Assembly (NCBI RefSeq): GCF_007744075.1
Contig: NZ_CP036266.1
Location: 4,821,748 to 4,885,747, forward strand
DNA length: 64,000 nt
Reading direction: 5' to 3'
Source: Gimesia chilikensis
GTDB lineage: Bacteria > Planctomycetota > Planctomycetia > Planctomycetales > Planctomycetaceae
A model generated the notes under the pieces. It was not told where the DNA came from. It saw nothing but the letters and a program-made list of their open reading frames with translations, and did no database searches. Both the position numbers and the translations under genes were made by a program. Each line of letters begins with the position of its first letter. The stretch's first letter is position 1. This document shows, piece after piece, positions 1 to 8,838 of this stretch.

Positions 1-1232
1 AAGACGATCGTAGTCGAACAGGTTTCGCCTGGCTTGATGACTGTGGGCCAGCGCACGAGAAATGGAACGCGGTGCCCCCCTTCTTCGAGGCCCCCTTTCC
101 AGCCGGTACAGGGACCGTTGCTGTCGTGACCGTAGATCATGGTATCGCCGCGAACCCAGCGCTGGGGATAGCCTTTGGTGCGGTTCACGGGCCCATTGTC
201 GCTGGTGAAGATGACGAGAGTGTTGTCGGCGATGCCCAGGTCGTCCAGCTTCCGGAGCAGCTTGCCAACGTGGTAATCGAGCTCGACGACGAAATCGCCA
301 TAGGTGCCGGCTTTGCTTTTGCCCATGAACTCCTTGTGGGGAACGATCGGGTTATGGGGTGTGGTCATCGCGTAATAGAGGAAGAAGGGCTGGTCGGGTT
401 TCGTGCGGACCGCGGACTCGACGAACTCGCAGGCCTTGTGCGACAGCGTGGGAACGAGTCGATCCATAGTGTAGCCGGCGGCGACAATGTTATCGTCCCG
501 ACCATACCATTCGCCGTGTTGTGCTTTGGCCTGGGCGGAAGTCATGGTGGGAATGACGGTCACACGGTTGTTCTCGATGAAAGCGGCGGGGTTCATCTCT
601 GCAGAACCGGCGGTGCCGAAGGAGTAAGCGAAACCAAAGTCTCGCGGACCTTTCAACGCCGGAGAAGCGAAGTCGATATTTTTAAAGTTCTGATAGTTGG
701 GGTCGACGCGGATCTGTGCCCGTTCGCTTTCGTCGTGCAGCTTCCAGTCGATGCCCTGGTGCCATTTACCGACGAGTCCGGTCCGGTAGCCAGCTTCCTG
801 CATCAGGTTCGCAATGGTTTTGCGGCCCGGTTCGATCAGGGTACCTGCGAAATTCGCGAGGTTCCCCCCCGAACCCAGGCGGGTACGCCACATGTAGCGG
901 CCGGTGAGCAGGCCGTAGCGGGAGGGGACACAATAGGAGCCCGCGGCGTGGGCATCGGTGAAGGTCAGGCTCTGACGGGCGAGTTGATCGAGATGGGGTG
1001 TCGGAATCCGGCTGTCGGCGTTGAGGGCGGTGACGTCACCATAGCCCATATCATCTGCAAGTATAAATACAATATTAGGTACACTCTTCTTTTCAGAGGA
1101 ATATGCTATATTAAGCGAACCAAACACAATGTATAATGTCAGTGTTGTAAGGATGAGTGTAGTAATATTATGTAGTAAATATCTATTTGATGATTTTTCA
1201 TCAAGCCCGGAAATTACTGCTGCAGGTTGCAT
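1..1232 (-). CDS. Sulfatase (formylglycine-dependent), C-terminus beyond left edge
   Basis: The minus strand is open from an ATG at 1232 to the window edge and reads as a type I sulfatase that hydrolyses sulfate esters, probably in the periplasm. The mature domain starts with VPNIVFILADDMGYGDV, whose two Asp residues are metal ligands. It then shows YCVPSRYGLLTGR, which carries the C-x-P-S-R signature whose Cys is oxidised to formylglycine. Further on are GKWHQG and FTSDNGP, both typical of the family. A hydrophobic stretch at residues 26-45 looks like a signal peptide or anchor. The start is chosen because GGAG lies 6 bases upstream. The first 60 codons are AT-rich while the rest is GC-rich, so the 5' end may have been exchanged. 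The C-terminus is not seen. The substrate cannot be told. Confidence 0.9.
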   Translation of the reverse strand, partial: MQPAAVISGLDEKSSNRYLLHNITTLILTTLTLYIVFGSLNIAYSSEKKSVPNIVFILADDMGYGDVTALNADSRIPTPHLDQLARQSLTFTDAHAAGSYCVPSRYGLLTGRYMWRTRLGSGGNLANFAGTLIEPGRKTIANLMQEAGYRTGLVGKWHQGIDWKLHDESERAQIRVDPNYQNFKNIDFASPALKGPRDFGFAYSFGTAGSAEMNPAAFIENNRVTVIPTMTSAQAKAQHGEWYGRDDNIVAAGYTMDRLVPTLSHKACEFVESAVRTKPDQPFFLYYAMTTPHNPIVPHKEFMGKSKAGTYGDFVVELDYHVGKLLRKLDDLGIADNTLVIFTSDNGPVNRTKGYPQRWVRGDTMIYGHDSNGPCTGWKGGLEEGGHRVPFLVRWPTVIKPGETCSTTIV

Positions 1233-1354
1233 AATGGCTCCAATCAAAGTGATTCTTCTCGGGGATTGCAAGTTATTACCTTTTGGTATCAGCCAATGGA
1301 ACCAGCGGGTCAAGCAAATCATTACCCGAATCATTTTTGATGAAGCGGAACAGC

Positions 1355-2602
1355 ATGAAACAAAAACGCACAAAACGACGTCAAACACATGGTTCCGCCT
1401 GGCATTGGAAGCAGACGGACTGCTGGTACTATACCCAGCCAGGTACCAAAAAACGGATTGCGCTGTTCGACGAAAAAGGCGAGCGACTTCGCGGTAAAAA
1501 ACAGAAACGCGAAGCCGAAATCGCACTGGCCAGAGAAAAACTAACCTGGTCTGATGAAACAACTATTCATGCAAATCATGGTCCCTGGTTGGTAGCACGG
1601 GTTTGTTCTGAATATCTGCAGTACTGTGAACGCAGTCTGGAAAAAAACACAATGAGCAAAGGGCATTGTATTAACTCAGTTGCCTGGCTGAATGACCTTT
1701 GTGGCTACTGTGGAGCGCTTCCAGTTTCTGATCTCAAAAAAGGACATGTGCAGGAATGGATTGATAGTCACGAGACTTGGAAGAGCCCGGCCACACGTCG
1801 GAGTGTTATCTCGATTGTGAATGCCGCGTTTAACCGCGCTGAAGAGATGTTCGGAGTAGTCAATCCGATTAAAGGGCTCAAGAAGCCGAAAGAAAATCCA
1901 CGCTTGGCTTCTCTCTCCCCCGAAGAAGAGCAGGCACTATACGATATTTGTGAGCCCTGCTTCAGCAATTTCCTCTTTGCTGCGATTCATACTGGACTTC
2001 GTCCTTTTAGTGAACTGGCCCGTTTGACGGCCGATGATATTGAGGAACACGATCGCGGCATGATGTGGAGGGTGTACGCCAGTAAGACTGATAAGACGCG
2101 GAAAATCCCTGTCCGACCGGAGATAGCAAAGCTCACTCGTCAGTTGATGAAAACTGCCCCTCAGGGATCAGGGAAACCCATCTTCAGAAATACAAGAGGA
2201 AATCCCTGGAAACGCATGAATGGTGTGCTGAGGTTTATCGGATTAAAGAAAAAACTGAAATGGAATGATGATCCAGTCAAAGGCAAGTACTCCTGCTATA
2301 CGTGCCGTCACACGTTCGTACATCGAATGTTGTCCGGGTATTGGACGGATGGAAGAGGTGCCTCAATCGAAACAGTGGCTGAACTCATCGGTGACACACC
2401 CACGACCACCTTTCGGCATTATGGTCGAGAATGGGCTCAGAACTACCAGGACCCCTTATGGAATGCCATTGGTGAAAGTTCTACTGGACCCAAAGACAGT
2501 CAGTCTAAAACAAAACGAAAGCAGACCAAAGCTACTAAGAAAACGAGCAGGTCAGGTAGTACAAACTCGAGACGTAAAGTTGCTTCAACGAAGACAAAAT
2601 AA
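1355..2602 (+). CDS. Tyrosine recombinase (integrase), first of a tandem pair
   Basis: This is a phage-integrase-type tyrosine recombinase of 415 residues, expected to cut and rejoin DNA at attachment sites. An N-terminal basic segment and a SAM-like core-binding region (with CGALPVSDLKKGHVQEW) precede the catalytic domain. The catalytic domain shows HTGLRPFSELARLT with the first Arg, YASKTDKTRKIPV with the Lys turn, YTCRHTFVHRM with the second Arg-His, and RHYGREW with the likely nucleophilic Tyr. The first His of the usual H-x-x-R box is Tyr here, as in the second copy. A Lys/Ser/Thr-rich tail of about 40 residues is absent from the paralogue. The ATG at 1355 is preferred over one at 1283 because the paralogue aligns from there. 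It lies divergent to the sulfatase. Confidence 0.9.
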   Translation: MKQKRTKRRQTHGSAWHWKQTDCWYYTQPGTKKRIALFDEKGERLRGKKQKREAEIALAREKLTWSDETTIHANHGPWLVARVCSEYLQYCERSLEKNTMSKGHCINSVAWLNDLCGYCGALPVSDLKKGHVQEWIDSHETWKSPATRRSVISIVNAAFNRAEEMFGVVNPIKGLKKPKENPRLASLSPEEEQALYDICEPCFSNFLFAAIHTGLRPFSELARLTADDIEEHDRGMMWRVYASKTDKTRKIPVRPEIAKLTRQLMKTAPQGSGKPIFRNTRGNPWKRMNGVLRFIGLKKKLKWNDDPVKGKYSCYTCRHTFVHRMLSGYWTDGRGASIETVAELIGDTPTTTFRHYGREWAQNYQDPLWNAIGESSTGPKDSQSKTKRKQTKATKKTSRSGSTNSRRKVASTKTK

Positions 2603-2617
2603 GGACCATGTTGATCA

Positions 2618-3751
2618 ATGGCAGAAAAATCAAAATCCCGTCAAAGGCGTTCCCGCGGACGTGCCTGGTATTGGGAACAGACGGATTCCTGGTATTTCAC
2701 GCCACCGGGAACGAAAAAACGTTTGCGTCTTGTTGATACCACAGGGCGTCCTGTTCGCGGGAAAGAGAACAGTCAACTTGCAGAACTGGCACTGGCCCGG
2801 GTGAAAGCTGATGGGGACTGGTTGCCGACTCCAGAACAGAAGAGTAAGGTGGTGATACAAGTTGCCATGGTGTGCTCGCGGTATCTTGAACATTGTGAAG
2901 CTCGATTTAAACATGGAAACCTCAGCTCGGATTACCATGCTGAAGTGGCACGGTATCTGAATGAACTGTGCGCCTATTGTGGTGCTTTGGCCGTGGACGA
3001 ATTACAGAAAGGGCACATACAACATTGGGTGGAAAGCCATCCTACTTGGAAGTCGACGGCGACACAGCGGAATGCGATGAGTATCGTGATGGCAGCCTTT
3101 AATTTTTACACAGAGGAAGTCGGCTCCATTCACAATCCCCTGGTGGGAATGCAAAAACCACCGCAGTGCCCACGACTCCATTCTTTCAGTGAAGAAGATG
3201 AGCAATTGCTGTATTCTGCTACCGATGATTATTTTGGCAATTTCCTGTTTGCTGGAATTCATACAGGACTACGTCCTTTTTGTGAACTGGCCCGTGTTAC
3301 TGCCAATGATGTCATTGAATCTGAGCGGGGTATGCAATGGCGGGTCTATGCCAGCAAGACTGGGAAGACACGTACCATTCCTGTGCGGTCTGAGGTCGCT
3401 GAATTGACACGACAAATGATTGAGGAAGTGGGAGCTGATCCCACAACTACTCTTTTTCGGAATTCGCGAGGAGGTGCCTGGACGAAAGTGGCTGGCGTGC
3501 AACGTTTCCGTAAAATACGACAGGACCTAGGATGGCTCAATGATCCTGTCCGCAAGCAGTATTCGACTTATACCTGCCGTCATACATTCGCGCATCGGAT
3601 GCTCGCCGGCTACTGGAATGAGGGACAGGGATGTTCCATTGAAGTTTTAGCAGAGTTGATGGGGGATACTCCCAAAGTGGCCTTTGATCATTATGGCCGT
3701 GAGTGGGGACAGCATTATCAGGAGCCTCTGTGGACGGCAATTGGAATGTAA
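2618..3751 (+). CDS. Tyrosine recombinase (integrase), second of a tandem pair
   Basis: This 377-residue paralogue of the preceding recombinase follows it after 15 bases and was probably made by duplication. The two share the N-terminal pattern W-x-x-W/Q-T-D-x-W-Y and the same spacing of catalytic blocks. Visible are HTGLRPFCELARVT (Arg near residue 219), YASKTGKTRTIPV (Lys), YTCRHTFAHRML (Arg 321, His 322) and FDHYGREW (Tyr near 359). All expected active-site positions are present apart from Tyr in place of the first His of the H-x-x-R box. Tandem integrases in one operon suggest that the two act together, perhaps on different strands or half-sites, but that is inference. Confidence 0.9.
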   Translation: MAEKSKSRQRRSRGRAWYWEQTDSWYFTPPGTKKRLRLVDTTGRPVRGKENSQLAELALARVKADGDWLPTPEQKSKVVIQVAMVCSRYLEHCEARFKHGNLSSDYHAEVARYLNELCAYCGALAVDELQKGHIQHWVESHPTWKSTATQRNAMSIVMAAFNFYTEEVGSIHNPLVGMQKPPQCPRLHSFSEEDEQLLYSATDDYFGNFLFAGIHTGLRPFCELARVTANDVIESERGMQWRVYASKTGKTRTIPVRSEVAELTRQMIEEVGADPTTTLFRNSRGGAWTKVAGVQRFRKIRQDLGWLNDPVRKQYSTYTCRHTFAHRMLAGYWNEGQGCSIEVLAELMGDTPKVAFDHYGREWGQHYQEPLWTAIGM

Positions 3752-3855
3752 ACCACGCTCCAAAATCAGCTTTAGTTTGAATATTACTCAGCTGAAAATA
3801 CTCAGTATCTGCCGCCTCTGTAGACAAGAATAGGACTCAACGTAAGTGTTTTGAG

Positions 3856-4158
3856 CTAATCTGGTCGCCCCAATGGTACCGTAATGCCTGGAAACTGTTT
3901 GGAATTTGTCGCCCTGTGACGGTGTATCCTAGTCTGAGGTTTGACACGCATTTCTTCTTTGATGCGTCCGATTTCACTCTTTTCGATACGAATCCGCCCC
4001 TGTCCTCTCCGGCCTCCCTGAAAGTATTTGATTTCCACAGCGGTTCCGCGTAGTACAAACTCACCACAGTCTGACTGCGCAAGCCAGTCGTAAAACGTCA
4101 GGACTGAGATCCCGAGTTCTTCTGCTGCCTGCTGTGCTGTTAACCAGTCTGTTGCCAT
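3856..4158 (-). CDS. Excisionase-like helix-turn-helix protein
   Basis: This 100-residue protein opens with WLTAQQAAEELGISVLTFY, a helix-turn-helix of the MerR/excisionase (HTH_17) type that binds DNA as a small architectural factor. A short beta-rich middle and a basic tail follow. It converges with the tandem recombinases (its stop is about 100 bases beyond theirs) and is divergent from the regulator at 4534. It could therefore be a recombination directionality factor, although a simple repressor role is equally possible. The start ATG at 4158 is the only one that leaves the HTH intact. The region 4159-4533 between it and the next gene holds the repeat cluster described separately. Confidence 0.7.
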   Translation of the reverse strand: MATDWLTAQQAAEELGISVLTFYDWLAQSDCGEFVLRGTAVEIKYFQGGRRGQGRIRIEKSEIGRIKEEMRVKPQTRIHRHRATNSKQFPGITVPLGRPD

Positions 4159-4222
4159 GTCCGACCCGAATGTCGATACAAAGTGATGATATTGTTGACC
4201 CAGTGGTCATCTCGATCATCAG

Positions 4223-4269
4223 ATTGTCGCAATTGAGGGTCGCACAATTGTCGCATGACGCGACAATTG
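4223..4269. repeat. TGTCGCA repeat cluster A (operator or recombination site)
   Basis: This intergenic site carries several copies of the core TGTCGCA or its complement. TTGTCGCAA is at 4224-4232, GTCGCACAATTGTCGCA at 4239-4255, and a dyad at 4245-4269 has 10-bp arms CAATTGTCGC and GCGACAATTG separated by five bases. The 17-mer at 4239-4255 recurs in exact reverse complement at 6150-6166. It sits between divergent genes for the excisionase-like protein and the winged-helix regulator, as an operator would. A binding site for the large serine recombinase is the alternative. Confidence 0.7.
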
Positions 4270-4533
4270 ACTGCTTGGGGAAGATTTTTGAGAAAAAAGT
4301 TAAATAATTTGCCTGATAAGCGTTCGTGTAGCCGGGCATTAAAAAACTTCCTCACTGTAAATATGAACCCTTGCCTTTCAACAGTGGGCATAGATATCAA
4401 GGAACGAACTAGGTTCGATAGAAAAATATTGCTGTCTAATGATCTCGATTGGACTAATATGCGTTGGAATGGAACCGGATTCTGTTGTAAGTGATCCGTT
4501 TTATCTCGATCTTAATTTTGAGCTGATACTTTG

Positions 4534-5883
4534 ATGAATAAATTATTGTTGGCATTACAGGGGTTTGAGGATTTAGGTCCGCTTCAAGAAATAAATATGA
4601 CGGAGGAGAAATCAGATCTTATTGAAGCGTGGTTAAAAGAGAGTGTTTGTCCTGTTGTAGAAGAGTTGGTCGATTTAACGACTTTTCAGTCAAATACTCT
4701 TTGGTCTGCTTCACACTTAAGTAAAGGTACGGAGACGCGAGAACGCAAACTTGTGGAGTATGTCGATGATTGCTTGGTTAAATTTGCAGTTCAATTGGAA
4801 GCCTGCTTTCCCTACGTTTATCAGGCTAGGATTCCCATACACCACATTAATGATATACGTTTCATTGCTCAGAGACGCTGGTTCGACCTTGTCCATGCAG
4901 AGGATTTTTATCAGCCGACACAGCAATTGTTATTAGAGGATTTCAATAATCAGCACACAAATAATTTTCGAAATTACAAGCAGAATAAAACACCAGCTGA
5001 TCATGTCTGTGACAGCATGTTTGCCCGCATAAAATATTGGAAAGAAATTTTAGATCAAATATATAGACTCTTCTTTGCGAATATACGGATAGATGATGAG
5101 CAAAGTATGAAAGATTTTTCTTCTCTTATGGATTGTGTGACGCAATTAGATTCCTCAGTCAAGGAATTACAAAAAGTATGTCTGAAATCCAAGCAAAAAA
5201 CTCTCCGAGATGCTTGCACAACTTTATCATTAATTTATTTGTCTTACGCGGATCGTCCTGAATTGAATTGGCTCGTGGAAGATTCAAGTGAAGTAGAAGT
5301 GAGATCACGATCTTTTCGAAGATGTGTCGTACGACCTCCCGGAGAAATCCAACATGTTGAGAAGCAGTTAGATGGTACTTTCAAACTTATAAAGAAAGAG
5401 CCTGCTTCATTATGTAATCCTGCAGTAATCCGAAAAGTTGCTCAAGCTTTGATGGACATCAAGCCTATTTATGAAGTTCCGGATAGCCCTGAGGATTTGA
5501 TCGACTGGGCTTGCTCTCAATCCCGTCTGGTTTTAGTTGATCATTCACCGCGACAGGTCTTTTGGGATGGAGAACCTATTGTCCAAAAATGGGACACTGA
5601 AACTGTTCAATGGAATTTGTTATGGATTCTGGCATGCAACCCGGGAAGAACTGTTGATAAAGAGATGCTATATAAGCCTCAGGGTCAGAAAATTAGTTCG
5701 CGACGTACTCGTCTCAAAGAATTGCTCAACGGGTGCGAAGCATTAAACCAACTGATTAAAACTATTCGCGGCCAAGGATATCGTCTGGAATTAGATAGTG
5801 ACAACATTATTTTACTGCAGTCTGATGGACTTGGAGGTTTAAACAGAGTTCCTACCAGAAAATCTAGAAGTATTAATTCTTAA
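4534..5883 (+). CDS. Unknown protein with C-terminal winged-helix (OmpR-type) domain
   Basis: This protein has about 449 residues. The N-terminal 300 residues are mostly helical and resemble no family I recognise. Residues about 330-435 look like an OmpR/PhoB-type winged helix: RQVFWDGEPIV, then LLWILACNPGRTVDKEML, a recognition-helix-like SSRRTRLKELL and the closing hairpin IRGQGYRLEL. It is therefore probably a DNA-binding regulator without a recognisable receiver domain. The gene is clearly more AT-rich than the recombinases on both sides, which suggests separate origin. ATG 4534 is chosen (TTG at 4531 is the alternative). It is bracketed by repeat clusters A and B, so it may bind them. 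Confidence 0.65.
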   Translation: MNKLLLALQGFEDLGPLQEINMTEEKSDLIEAWLKESVCPVVEELVDLTTFQSNTLWSASHLSKGTETRERKLVEYVDDCLVKFAVQLEACFPYVYQARIPIHHINDIRFIAQRRWFDLVHAEDFYQPTQQLLLEDFNNQHTNNFRNYKQNKTPADHVCDSMFARIKYWKEILDQIYRLFFANIRIDDEQSMKDFSSLMDCVTQLDSSVKELQKVCLKSKQKTLRDACTTLSLIYLSYADRPELNWLVEDSSEVEVRSRSFRRCVVRPPGEIQHVEKQLDGTFKLIKKEPASLCNPAVIRKVAQALMDIKPIYEVPDSPEDLIDWACSQSRLVLVDHSPRQVFWDGEPIVQKWDTETVQWNLLWILACNPGRTVDKEMLYKPQGQKISSRRTRLKELLNGCEALNQLIKTIRGQGYRLELDSDNIILLQSDGLGGLNRVPTRKSRSINS

Positions 5884-6137
5884 AGTAAGCTTCAGTCGGC
5901 AGTCTCTCCTCTTGATGTGCTGGCATTAACCGCATCATAGGCTAAATTAATACGCTTTTTGTGTCATAATAAGTAGGGAATATTTAGCATTCAGGACGCT
6001 ATTCTATGGCCATTTCATCGTCCTGACTGCTCGATTACAGGGCGCCCGTTAGCGAAAACCGCTCCCATCGGTGAAGGATAGTACGGGCTTTTTCTGGTTT
6101 TCGAAAAATTTTCTACGGTCCCGCCATTTTTTCTTTC

Positions 6138-6169
6138 AATGTCGCACGCTGCGACAATTGTGCGACATT
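6138..6169. repeat. TGTCGCA repeat cluster B, inverted relative to cluster A
   Basis: AATGTCGCA at 6138-6146 and TGCGACATT at 6161-6169 form an outer dyad, and TGTCGCA/TGCGACA at 6140-6156 form an inner one. The 17-mer TGCGACAATTGTGCGAC (6150-6166) is the exact reverse complement of 4239-4255. The site lies about 110 bases before the serine recombinase start, within the otherwise gene-free stretch 5884-6281, where I see no other feature. It may be an operator for the recombinase gene or its crossover site. Confidence 0.7.
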
Positions 6170-6281
6170 CCATTTTTATGCTCAGCACTCGTACCACCTG
6201 CGACTTGTATTTGAAGTCTTCGACGTTCGAAGAAATATGTCTGTTGGCTGGGTGGCAAAACCTCTTTTAAGGAGTGCTTTC

Positions 6282-8684
6282 ATGTTAAAGCCAAACTACA
6301 AAACTAAGGTAACTCGGACACGTGAGCAGATTGCTCAAGAACGCGAGGATTTAGTACTTAAGACAGCGGGAGAAATTGATGCGATCGTGGCAGAATACCA
6401 CGCCAAACTTCCTCGCAAACAAGCAGAATCGATAGGGGCCGCTTATGCGAGATTTTCTTCCCGCTTTCAGGAATCGATTGCTGATCAGATTCGCGTTATC
6501 TTTGAGGCAGCGATCAAAGCTGGAATTTTCATACCACGCGAAAAAATCTTCTATGATTTGGCTGTGAGCGGCAAGAAAGAACGCCGTTCCGGGTTTAACC
6601 AGCTAAAAGAGGCCATTGAAAATAAAGAGTTCGAAGTTCTCCTGGTATTTACGACGTCCCGGCTGTATCGCAAAAACTACAAATCAATGCAGTTTGTTGA
6701 AGAAGAACTGGTAGAACGCGGGCTTCGTGCCATTTTTGTGAAGTCGGGACTGGACACAGCAGATGGAGATAACTGGAGAATGATGCTCCAGATGTACTCT
6801 TTTCTGGATGAAATCTATGCAGGAATGCATAGCGCTCATATACAGGCAGCACATGAGACTTTGTTTCTGCAAGGGATGGTCTGTACTTCACTTTCGTTGG
6901 GTTATACGGGGCAAGATGTTCCAGGTCAATTTACCAAACAAAAGCGACCGCGACAGAAGATAGTCATAGATCCAGAAACGGCACCCTGGATCAAAAAGAT
7001 CTTTGACTGGTATGTGGCAGGTAAAAGTATGGACCGTATTGCTCAAGACCTGAATGGTGATCCCAATGCACCTGCTCCCAATAAATCCTTAACAGGCATC
7101 TGGACGCATGAGCTGGTACGAAAGCATTTGATGCGTCCAGCCTACCGGGGATTTTGGTGTTATGGTGCAAAAGAGACCGAATGGTTGAGCAAAAAGGATT
7201 ATGCCAAACAGGTCGAACGCGATGAGCCCCTCAAGTCACAGCAGTTTGAATATCTACGGATCATTTCAGACGAGCAGTGGTACCGGGTCCAGGACCTTCT
7301 GGCAAACGAAAAGCAAAAATCCGGTCGAAAGCCCTTGGATAAAGTTCAAGAGGCAAGGCCGCGTTTGTTACGGCAACTTTTTGTTTGCCCTGAGCATGGT
7401 CGTAAGCTCGTCGTAGGGGGCCCATACGGCCGGAGCCTGCTTTGTCCATTATGTCGTGCTACTAAAGCTGAGGATCGCCCCCTATATACGCATCTCAACC
7501 GGGAGCTTGCGTTACAATTAACGTGTGAAAAACTTGTAGAATTGATCCGATCTGATTCTGAGCTGGTGCTGGAAATCATCGTTGCCTGTCAGCAGGCGGC
7601 TGAATCGGTTCAAAAGCCTGATCCAGAACGTTTAAGTCAATTACGCTCTGAAGCGAAAAAGCTGATGAGTAAAATTGAGTTCAATCGTCGTTCTCCAGGT
7701 GAATCGGATGCAGAGCAAAAACAGACAGAGCTGCTTCTGAAAGAGTTACGGGGACAGTACGCTGCCGTTTCAGTAGAACTGACTTCCCTGGAAACTGCAC
7801 AAAGTCAAGGTGTCGTTATACCGACAGCTGAGGAAGTAACTGCTTTACTTGATGAGTTTGGCAATTTAATCGCATCTGCTTCATTTTCTGAAGATGAAAC
7901 TGATTTTCGAATCGCCCGCCGTATCATCGATCTGCTGACTGGGGGTCAAATAGACCTATATCAGATGGGGGAGCGCAGACAGAAAAAAGGGTGGTTACAG
8001 GGCCGGTTCGTTGTGGATGTAGTTTCTGCCGTCTCCAGTCAGCTCACAGGTCTGACTGCCGATGCAGGACAGCGGCAGGGCAAAGAAGTGATTATCGACT
8101 ATAAAGCAGAAAAGCTGATCGATAGACAGGCTGAAGAAGCAAAAGCCCTATCTGATGAGGGGCTGCTCTGTAAGCAGATAGCCAAAGAGATGGGTAAGTC
8201 ACGTAGTTACATTACGGTTCTTATCAAGCACTGGTTTCGGTCTCGCGGACTGCCTGTCCCTGACGGACGTCGACGTCGTAAGCAACTGCCTAATAAACAG
8301 GAATCGTTGCCGCTTTACCGGCAACTGGCCGATGAAGCTGTGCAGTTGGCAGATCAGGGGCTGCCTTACCTTGTGATCGCCAGAAAACTGAAGACGAATG
8401 ATACTATCATCGGTAAAGCGATTTCATGGTGGCATACTTCACGAAACCTTCCCGTTCCCACGGCGGACGACCGTCGTAAAAAAACATTATCAAAAGCAAA
8501 GGAGCTTTATGAACAAGGTATACTTATTAAGGATATGGCACCCGACTTTGATTACGGCCCACGAGGCCTGACACTAGCGCTGAGGAAGTTTTACGCCGAA
8601 TTGGGAGAAACCATGCCAGACGGTCGCTCACGACGCGGTAATGCACGGTCTGGTGAGCCGGTGAATGGCAATTCTAAAAACTGA
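6282..8684 (+). CDS. Large serine recombinase with repeated C-terminal HTH-like units
   Basis: This is a large serine recombinase of 800 residues that catalyses site-specific integration or inversion. The resolvase domain (about 50-190) begins AAYARFSSRFQES with the nucleophilic Ser near residue 59 and has the conserved Arg block TTSRLYRKN. A recombinase domain follows (WIKKIFDWYVAGKSMDRIA), then a zinc ribbon whose ligands are C-P-E-H and C-P-L-C (about 365-400), then a coiled coil. Beyond residue about 620 come three repeated units, each of the form A-x-x-L-x-x-x-G-x-x-x-x-x-I-A followed by a basic G-R-x-R-R-like end (PVPDGRRRRK, PVPTADDRRK, MPDGRSRRG). These look like HTH units and are unusual for the family. 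The start at 6282 is set by AAGGAG seven bases upstream. Confidence 0.9.
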   Translation: MLKPNYKTKVTRTREQIAQEREDLVLKTAGEIDAIVAEYHAKLPRKQAESIGAAYARFSSRFQESIADQIRVIFEAAIKAGIFIPREKIFYDLAVSGKKERRSGFNQLKEAIENKEFEVLLVFTTSRLYRKNYKSMQFVEEELVERGLRAIFVKSGLDTADGDNWRMMLQMYSFLDEIYAGMHSAHIQAAHETLFLQGMVCTSLSLGYTGQDVPGQFTKQKRPRQKIVIDPETAPWIKKIFDWYVAGKSMDRIAQDLNGDPNAPAPNKSLTGIWTHELVRKHLMRPAYRGFWCYGAKETEWLSKKDYAKQVERDEPLKSQQFEYLRIISDEQWYRVQDLLANEKQKSGRKPLDKVQEARPRLLRQLFVCPEHGRKLVVGGPYGRSLLCPLCRATKAEDRPLYTHLNRELALQLTCEKLVELIRSDSELVLEIIVACQQAAESVQKPDPERLSQLRSEAKKLMSKIEFNRRSPGESDAEQKQTELLLKELRGQYAAVSVELTSLETAQSQGVVIPTAEEVTALLDEFGNLIASASFSEDETDFRIARRIIDLLTGGQIDLYQMGERRQKKGWLQGRFVVDVVSAVSSQLTGLTADAGQRQGKEVIIDYKAEKLIDRQAEEAKALSDEGLLCKQIAKEMGKSRSYITVLIKHWFRSRGLPVPDGRRRRKQLPNKQESLPLYRQLADEAVQLADQGLPYLVIARKLKTNDTIIGKAISWWHTSRNLPVPTADDRRKKTLSKAKELYEQGILIKDMAPDFDYGPRGLTLALRKFYAELGETMPDGRSRRGNARSGEPVNGNSKN

Positions 8685-8773
8685 TATGTGCCCAGCTGAT
8701 TCTTAGAAAGGAGAATTTATAGAAAGATGTTTTTGCGGCCGCTGGTCGCACTGTGACATTTCGTGTTGAACTT

Positions 8774-8811
8774 GCCCGATATTGGATTTCATTTCTTATC
8801 GGGCTTTTTTT
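8774..8811 (+). terminator. Intrinsic terminator after the serine recombinase
   Basis: Arms GCCCGAT (8774-8780) and ATCGGGC (8798-8804) form a hairpin that runs directly into a T-tract at 8804-8811. It would end transcription of the serine recombinase gene. Confidence 0.75.
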
Positions 8812-8838
8812 ATGTATTCATGTAAAAAGGAGATGTGA

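Noticed and set aside
72-1136. Long plus-strand ORF of 354 codons
   Set aside because: It is antisense to the sulfatase, whose minus-strand frame carries the C-x-P-S-R signature and all conserved blocks. The plus frame resembles no protein.
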